A DNA stretch of 64,000 nucleotides, from positions 102,391 through 166,390 of the forward strand of contig CAMPET010000027.1 of NCBI GenBank assembly GCA_946803715.1, written 5' to 3'. Below the pieces are notes generated by a model. The model saw only the letters and a list, made by a program, of their open reading frames with translations, made no database searches and was not told where the DNA came from. The stretch's first letter is position 1, and each line of letters begins with the position of its first letter. Source of the stretch: Beroe ovata. Its lineage: Eukaryota; Ctenophora; Nuda; Beroida; Beroidae. The translations under genes and the position numbers were made by a program. Positions 59,401-64,000 of this stretch are shown here, one piece after another.

Positions 59401-61462
59401 TAAATGGTTATGAATGAAAATGAATGAAATTTCAGAACCTATTTCGTAGCTGGACACTATGTGCATAATGTAGTCATCACATTCCCTCCCCTTATCCTAT
59501 TACCTTATTTTGATATTTTGGGTGTTACCATGCGAAGTCAACTAGTAGAGTAGTAGGATCTTCGGTCAGCAGTGTTTTGGACCCTATATTGAAATTGCAA
59601 AATTCCGTTGAGGGTCTAATATGGTCGTTTTTTCCTGGTTTGTCATGTGGAAAAATATTCAAAAGATTGTGATGTTTTTCGTTTTTGAGACATTATATAA
59701 TCTTCCGGAGGCACACTCTTCTTTTGTTCCGTTTGTTGGCCACCAAAATAGTCCATAGTCCATACGAGGACAACACAATAATTTTTGAAAAATATTGTTA
59801 AAAATGCTGCACATACACCCACATACATTTCACCGATTATTTTTGAGAACTTTTCAGGATTCACAAACTCTGTCTGAAGCTGTTTTCATAAGACTTCCTT
59901 TCTCAAATACTTCATGTCTGGACCAATGTTTGAATTTCTCATAATGCTCGACGTCGGTCTACATACTGATAGACAGAATTCCATTCCTACATCGTTTTGC
60001 GAACGCGATTGAAACTGTGCATTTTTTTGATGAGGGCGATCCTCAATCCCCATACTTCAAAATATGCTCATATTCGACAAAATTGATGAAAGCTACAACC
60101 AGTCTGTTGTCTTCAAACAGCAGAGGATGTCATTGATCCTCCTGGCTACTCATTATACATATAATACACATTCGATATAATAACCTGTATATTATATTAT
60201 GCCAATGACCTGAATTATACGCCCCTGGCATGCTATCTCCACTCTCTTCCACCGTAATCTACCTCAATATTATTTATAAAGTGTGGCTACCTAGCTGTTG
60301 TGTTGGTGTCAGGGGCTCCAGCTTTTTGTTTAGCCTAACTAATCTCTGGGCCCACTAAGATCTTGTTATTATGGTTTATTATATGAAACCAATCATCAGT
60401 ACACTATAATACATGAGGACCGACGTGTGCTTCAAGTACCTTCAATATTTTGCAATGATCACTTTACATCTGTGGAGAGAATGAGGATTGATAGTGAGAG
60501 TCGTTAGAGCATCAGATAATCGAAATATTATTGATAGATACACATAATCTTCACAATTATAACAACACATGATTCGATTTTGGAGATCTATCTAGTCTGT
60601 GTAGGCAGTATAGGTATATTTGAAAAGTTTGATCAACTGTATTAATTGTAACCGAGGATTGGTGATGCCCCTTCCCCTTATGACGCTAAATATTTGCTCG
60701 TGTGATATAACTATATTCGGGCGGGTTTATTAGATGAATAATAATGGATATATTATTGAGATCATTTGCATAAGATTGGTAAAGGTGTGCCATGATTGGG
60801 CAAACATTATCACACTTCGTGAAATCACAGGACTTGCCATATCCATTACGGTTATAATCATCATTAAGGCGAATTCTGTGTGGTGGTCATTTGAGAGATT
60901 TTATATAAACTGACATGAGAACTGCTGCCAGATCGTGAGTGAAATTATACACTCTTGTCCACACTCACAGCACAATGTGGTGGGGTGAAATCTTGGAATT
61001 ATTATAGGAATTATCACAGTGGTGACGTTTTCTGGATATTTTAGGTTGTGGTTTCTTCCCTCTTATAGATACCACTTGAATGGGGGCACAATGGTAATTT
61101 GTATGAGTACCTAATTAGTTAAGTAAGCATTATAATATCTATGTTTTATCTGTGATCAGAGAATAACGACTACTCAATTGTATGCGTCCCACATAGAGCT
61201 ATAATAGAGTAGGAATTTGAATCACGAATCACCCCCGTCGCATTATCAAACTATCAAGATTCCTCCTAAATGGTCGAGAACTTCACAGTTGACCCGCAAC
61301 CTGGAAGGCATGAGTTTTGCCCGAATTGGATGTGTCTACGAATGCACTGACCCTGGAGCATGTGATCACTCGATAAAAGATCTGAAACTTAACGGGGATA
61401 ACAACAGCACAACGTCCAGTGATGCCGAGGTTCACAAAACTGTTGATGAGATTTACTCGACG
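53498..61462 (+). CDS. NCKX-type K-dependent Na/Ca exchanger, 5' half
   Basis: Exons: 53498-54271, 54436-54607, 55118-55162 (a NAGNAG acceptor allows 55115), 56393-56589 (alternative donor after 56541), 58477-58506, 61289-61462; all phases agree. SLC24 family: plasma-membrane exchange of Na+ for Ca2+ plus K+. Residues 1-21 are a signal-type hydrophobic segment; a short Cys-rich extracellular stretch (NNTNCDCYY) holds a possible N-glycosylation site; membrane segments begin at about 58. The alpha-1 repeat (about 97-150) reads [20 protein letters not shown] then [18 protein letters not shown]. Family consensus has GSSAPE, so one Ser is Gly here. From about residue 215 a long hydrophilic loop is spread over small exons. 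The alpha-2 half is not in the window, so the gene runs past 64000. Loop exons after the first two are less certain because loops are poorly conserved. Confidence 0.85.
57010..57046. repeat. Assembly gap in a (TG)n microsatellite
   Basis: N run within TG repeats, about 56981-57065, in an NCKX intron. Confidence 0.95.
58477..58506 (+). CDS. 30-bp microexon of the NCKX cytoplasmic loop
   Basis: CTTGCAG acceptor, ten codons ([10 protein letters not shown]), GTATGT donor; phase 0 on both sides, matching the flanking exons. Multiples of three make it a good candidate for cassette splicing. Confidence 0.6.
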
Positions 61463-64000
61463 GTGAGTAACGGACAGGGTGTATCTAGCCCGAAGATGTG
61501 TGGTGTAGCTACCTATCAATGGAAGGCGTATTATAGACTCCAGAGGAGTGAAAACGTCGCAAATATTTCAACTCATTTCAGTAGAAATAGTTATTGATTC
61601 TGTTGCTGATGACTAGATTCCTCAGATCATTCAAACTCGGTGGGTGTCAGCTGTGGCAAGATCCCGTTTGAGAAAAGAACACGCGCACAAAGATAAAAGG
61701 AAGATTTGCCCAGCTTCGGTATTCACTCGTTTGTCGTGGAAATTGTAGCATGTAAATTGTAAAATGCTCATACAATCTTACATATCACTCAGAGTCTTCT
61801 TTATTCATGAATCAGTCGTTCTTCTACACGTTGAACTTTTCATTGAAATAGAGTCCTCATTATTTCTTTCCCTCTTCATGGAACGAGATGTTTGAGATGT
61901 CAGCTTTTTACGTTACCGTCTCTTGAATAGCATCCTGAATCTGACGCGAAGCCTTCAATTCGAAGCTAGTATTGCTTGCAGTGCAGCAGCAGTATTGCTT
62001 GCAGTGGAGTAAGCTCAACAGTCAACTTGCAAAATTCGGCCCATTCAGATTATTTTGAGAACGTAGGTATGAGTATACAATTGGTAGACGCAAGCTTTCT
62101 TACACCGCAAGCTGTAAGAGTAGAGACGTAAGGTATGTATTGCGTATAGGAACCTAAGCTATGATCATCAGAGCCTTGCTAACTCTTCTTTCACGAATAG
62201 TAAGCCGCTAGGTAGTAGGTACCTACCTTCCTTGCTATGCATTAATTGTTGAGGATTTATTTTCAAGTTTTCTCAAGTAGAATGAACTCAATCAGTCCCC
62301 ATTATTACACATTCCGGATCAGCAGATTTGCGTACATTTTACATCTCCTAGTGGTTCGTGACTCGAAAGATGCCTTATTAAGAGATATAGAGAAGGGCCA
62401 CCTCGAAGATGATTGTCTCTCCAACATCTTAGTAATGAATCTTTCAAACATTTGCATACCTGAAGCTGTGATATGATGATCAATGAGGCTGATTGGTGAT
62501 CGTTGGAGTCAAGCTGGTGTCATGGTATCCATGATATTGGCCTCCATGTTTCATGAACTGCGATATGAACCTATTCTCGGAGTAACACTCAATCTAACAA
62601 TATGTGGATAACGTTGTACTACCACTTGCTCACTTGCAGTCGTGGAGCGCTGTAATTCGTTCCTACGCTATACTCTCCATGGTTTTCATGGGAAAACATC
62701 GTAAGTTAAATCTCCGTGCTCAATGCCGTTCATCAGCTGTACAATGTTTCACATCCAGATGGTAAGATGATAAACGGTACAACCGTTTGTTTTTAAATTC
62801 CCACATGATGATACTATTATGATGGTGTGTTACTCATCACATGTAACTGTTACCAGCGGTCAAAACAAGTTGGACATTCGCCAGACAATGACTAGATCGG
62901 AGGGAGGCCTCATGAAATAAGAAAATAGTTTACGGCGTGTAGAATATATCGGTGGAAGCGTCCATCTTACATAGGATCATGTTGTGCGTGTGTGTGTATG
63001 TGTGTATCTGGATCATTTTACTTCATGTTATAGCACAGTGAGTATAATGTAGGGTCCTGGTGTACTAACGCTCCAGATGTTCATTTCATTACGGTTCTTG
63101 GAAAAATTTCTTAATTTGAGGGTTTGTCGCTATTGTGCAACAGGACGTAGGTAGGTACCTACCAATGGATCATGGATACCTAGGCGGTACACCTAGGTAG
63201 TACACCTAGGTAGTATACCTAGGTGGTACACCTAGGTAGTACACCTAGGTAGTACACGTCATGAATCAGCCGCATTTTTGGAAGTTCTCTTTCAACCTGT
63301 GGAAGTTCTCTCTCAACCTGTGGAATACCTATGTCCTATAATAGCACGTAATTCAATGATCAATGTTCAATCTTGGAGTATAATATGTACCCCTAGGTAT
63401 ACATATCATTGTAGAAAAACACATAAGTACCTACCTACATAGTAACTTTTAAAAAATCATAATGAGTTTTTTGCCAGAAGTTTACAACACTCTGACGCTC
63501 GAAACTCCCATCAATCGTTAGCCCACACCACTCCTTGTGCCTAGTCTCCGATCGAGGGTAGAAATTCGAGGGAACAACGTCATAGTTGCGTTAGAGAACT
63601 TTATTCAACTTTTTCTGAGAGGTCACATTCTCTTTTTTCTCTTGTCGAACTCGAAGAAGTATTACGAATAACAATATCCAACATATTACATGTAGCCAAG
63701 CAGCTGACAGCAGTTGTGCAAGCATCCTATACACTTCAGCCAATATAATAAAAGCTTATAATCTCAAGCTATGTACTAGTCTAATTATTAAAGCAGGGTG
63801 TGTGCTATGCCTGCATAATAACATGTATACCTACATGACCATACTATGCTTTACATGTTGTTGTTCTCAGAACAAAGATATCGAAAAATCTCAAATTTGA
63901 GTGATCATCACTTTATTCTGTTTCCACTTGCCACTAAAGCTAATTAAGAAAGTTGTACCTATAAACTAAGCGGCTATTTCCTATTTATCGGTTCTACATC
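61463..64000. other. 3' intron of NCKX to window end
   Basis: No further exon is supported. A frame at about 62324-62435 (FAYILHLLVVRDSKDALLRD) is followed by a poor donor and does not match the family, so it is not called. A CA/TG-rich stretch is near 62985-63005. Confidence 0.4.
63178..63256. repeat. 14-bp palindromic minisatellite
   Basis: Six copies of a unit ACACCTAGGTAGT, each centred on the palindrome CCTAGG. Short CTACCTACC/GGTAGGTAC tracts are common in the surrounding 10 kb. Confidence 0.9.

Overview
The window is nuclear DNA of a non-vertebrate metazoan. It is AT-rich and dense in GT-AG introns. The gene set is animal-like: a CEP135 centriole protein, a RAP1GDS1/SmgGDS armadillo protein, an NCKX-type Na/Ca-K exchanger, aminoacylase-1, a TRMO-type tRNA methyltransferase, PMS2 and an ankyrin-HECT ubiquitin ligase. 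I cannot fix the phylum from sequence alone. Exon chains were built by hand: GT/AG boundaries were chosen so that codon phases add up across every junction and the protein matches its family.

Layout. 1845-9574 (+): CEP135, 25 coding exons, about 1326 aa. 10174-11053 (-): an unrecognised three-exon coiled-coil protein of 125 aa, divergent from the next gene. 11539-16184 (+): aminoacylase-1 copy A (409 aa); its second intron hosts a complete opposite-strand gene (12183-13537, -) for a secreted cysteine-rich protein. 16687-19815 (+): aminoacylase-1 copy B (407 aa), a tandem duplicate lacking two of copy A's introns. 20124-21269 (+): TRMO. 21270-23900: a repeat-rich block with a perfect 117-bp inverted repeat. 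23926-26079 (+): an intronless PMS2. 26272-33769 (+): a 22-exon ankyrin-HECT E3 ligase of 1372 aa. 33770-35720: repeats. 35735-42706 (-): RAP1GDS1, apparently lacking about 50 aa where a satellite array sits. 42710-53497: intergenic, repeats at its left end, no supportable gene. 53498 to at least 61462 (+): the 5' half of an NCKX gene whose second half lies beyond the window.

The genes look functionally unrelated (centriole assembly, N-acetyl amino acid hydrolysis, tRNA modification, mismatch repair, ubiquitylation, small-GTPase regulation, ion exchange), as is usual for an animal chromosome. The most interesting part is how repeats interact with them. A roughly 95-bp GC-rich terminal-inverted-repeat element sits inside the last HECT exon with a 10-bp target-site duplication and keeps the frame, adding 35 codons just after the catalytic cysteine. 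One satellite family lies in introns of three genes, always in the sense of the host gene. The aminoacylase pair shows intron loss, a near-identical tract spanning an intron, and a duplicated exon beside a single-base assembly gap.
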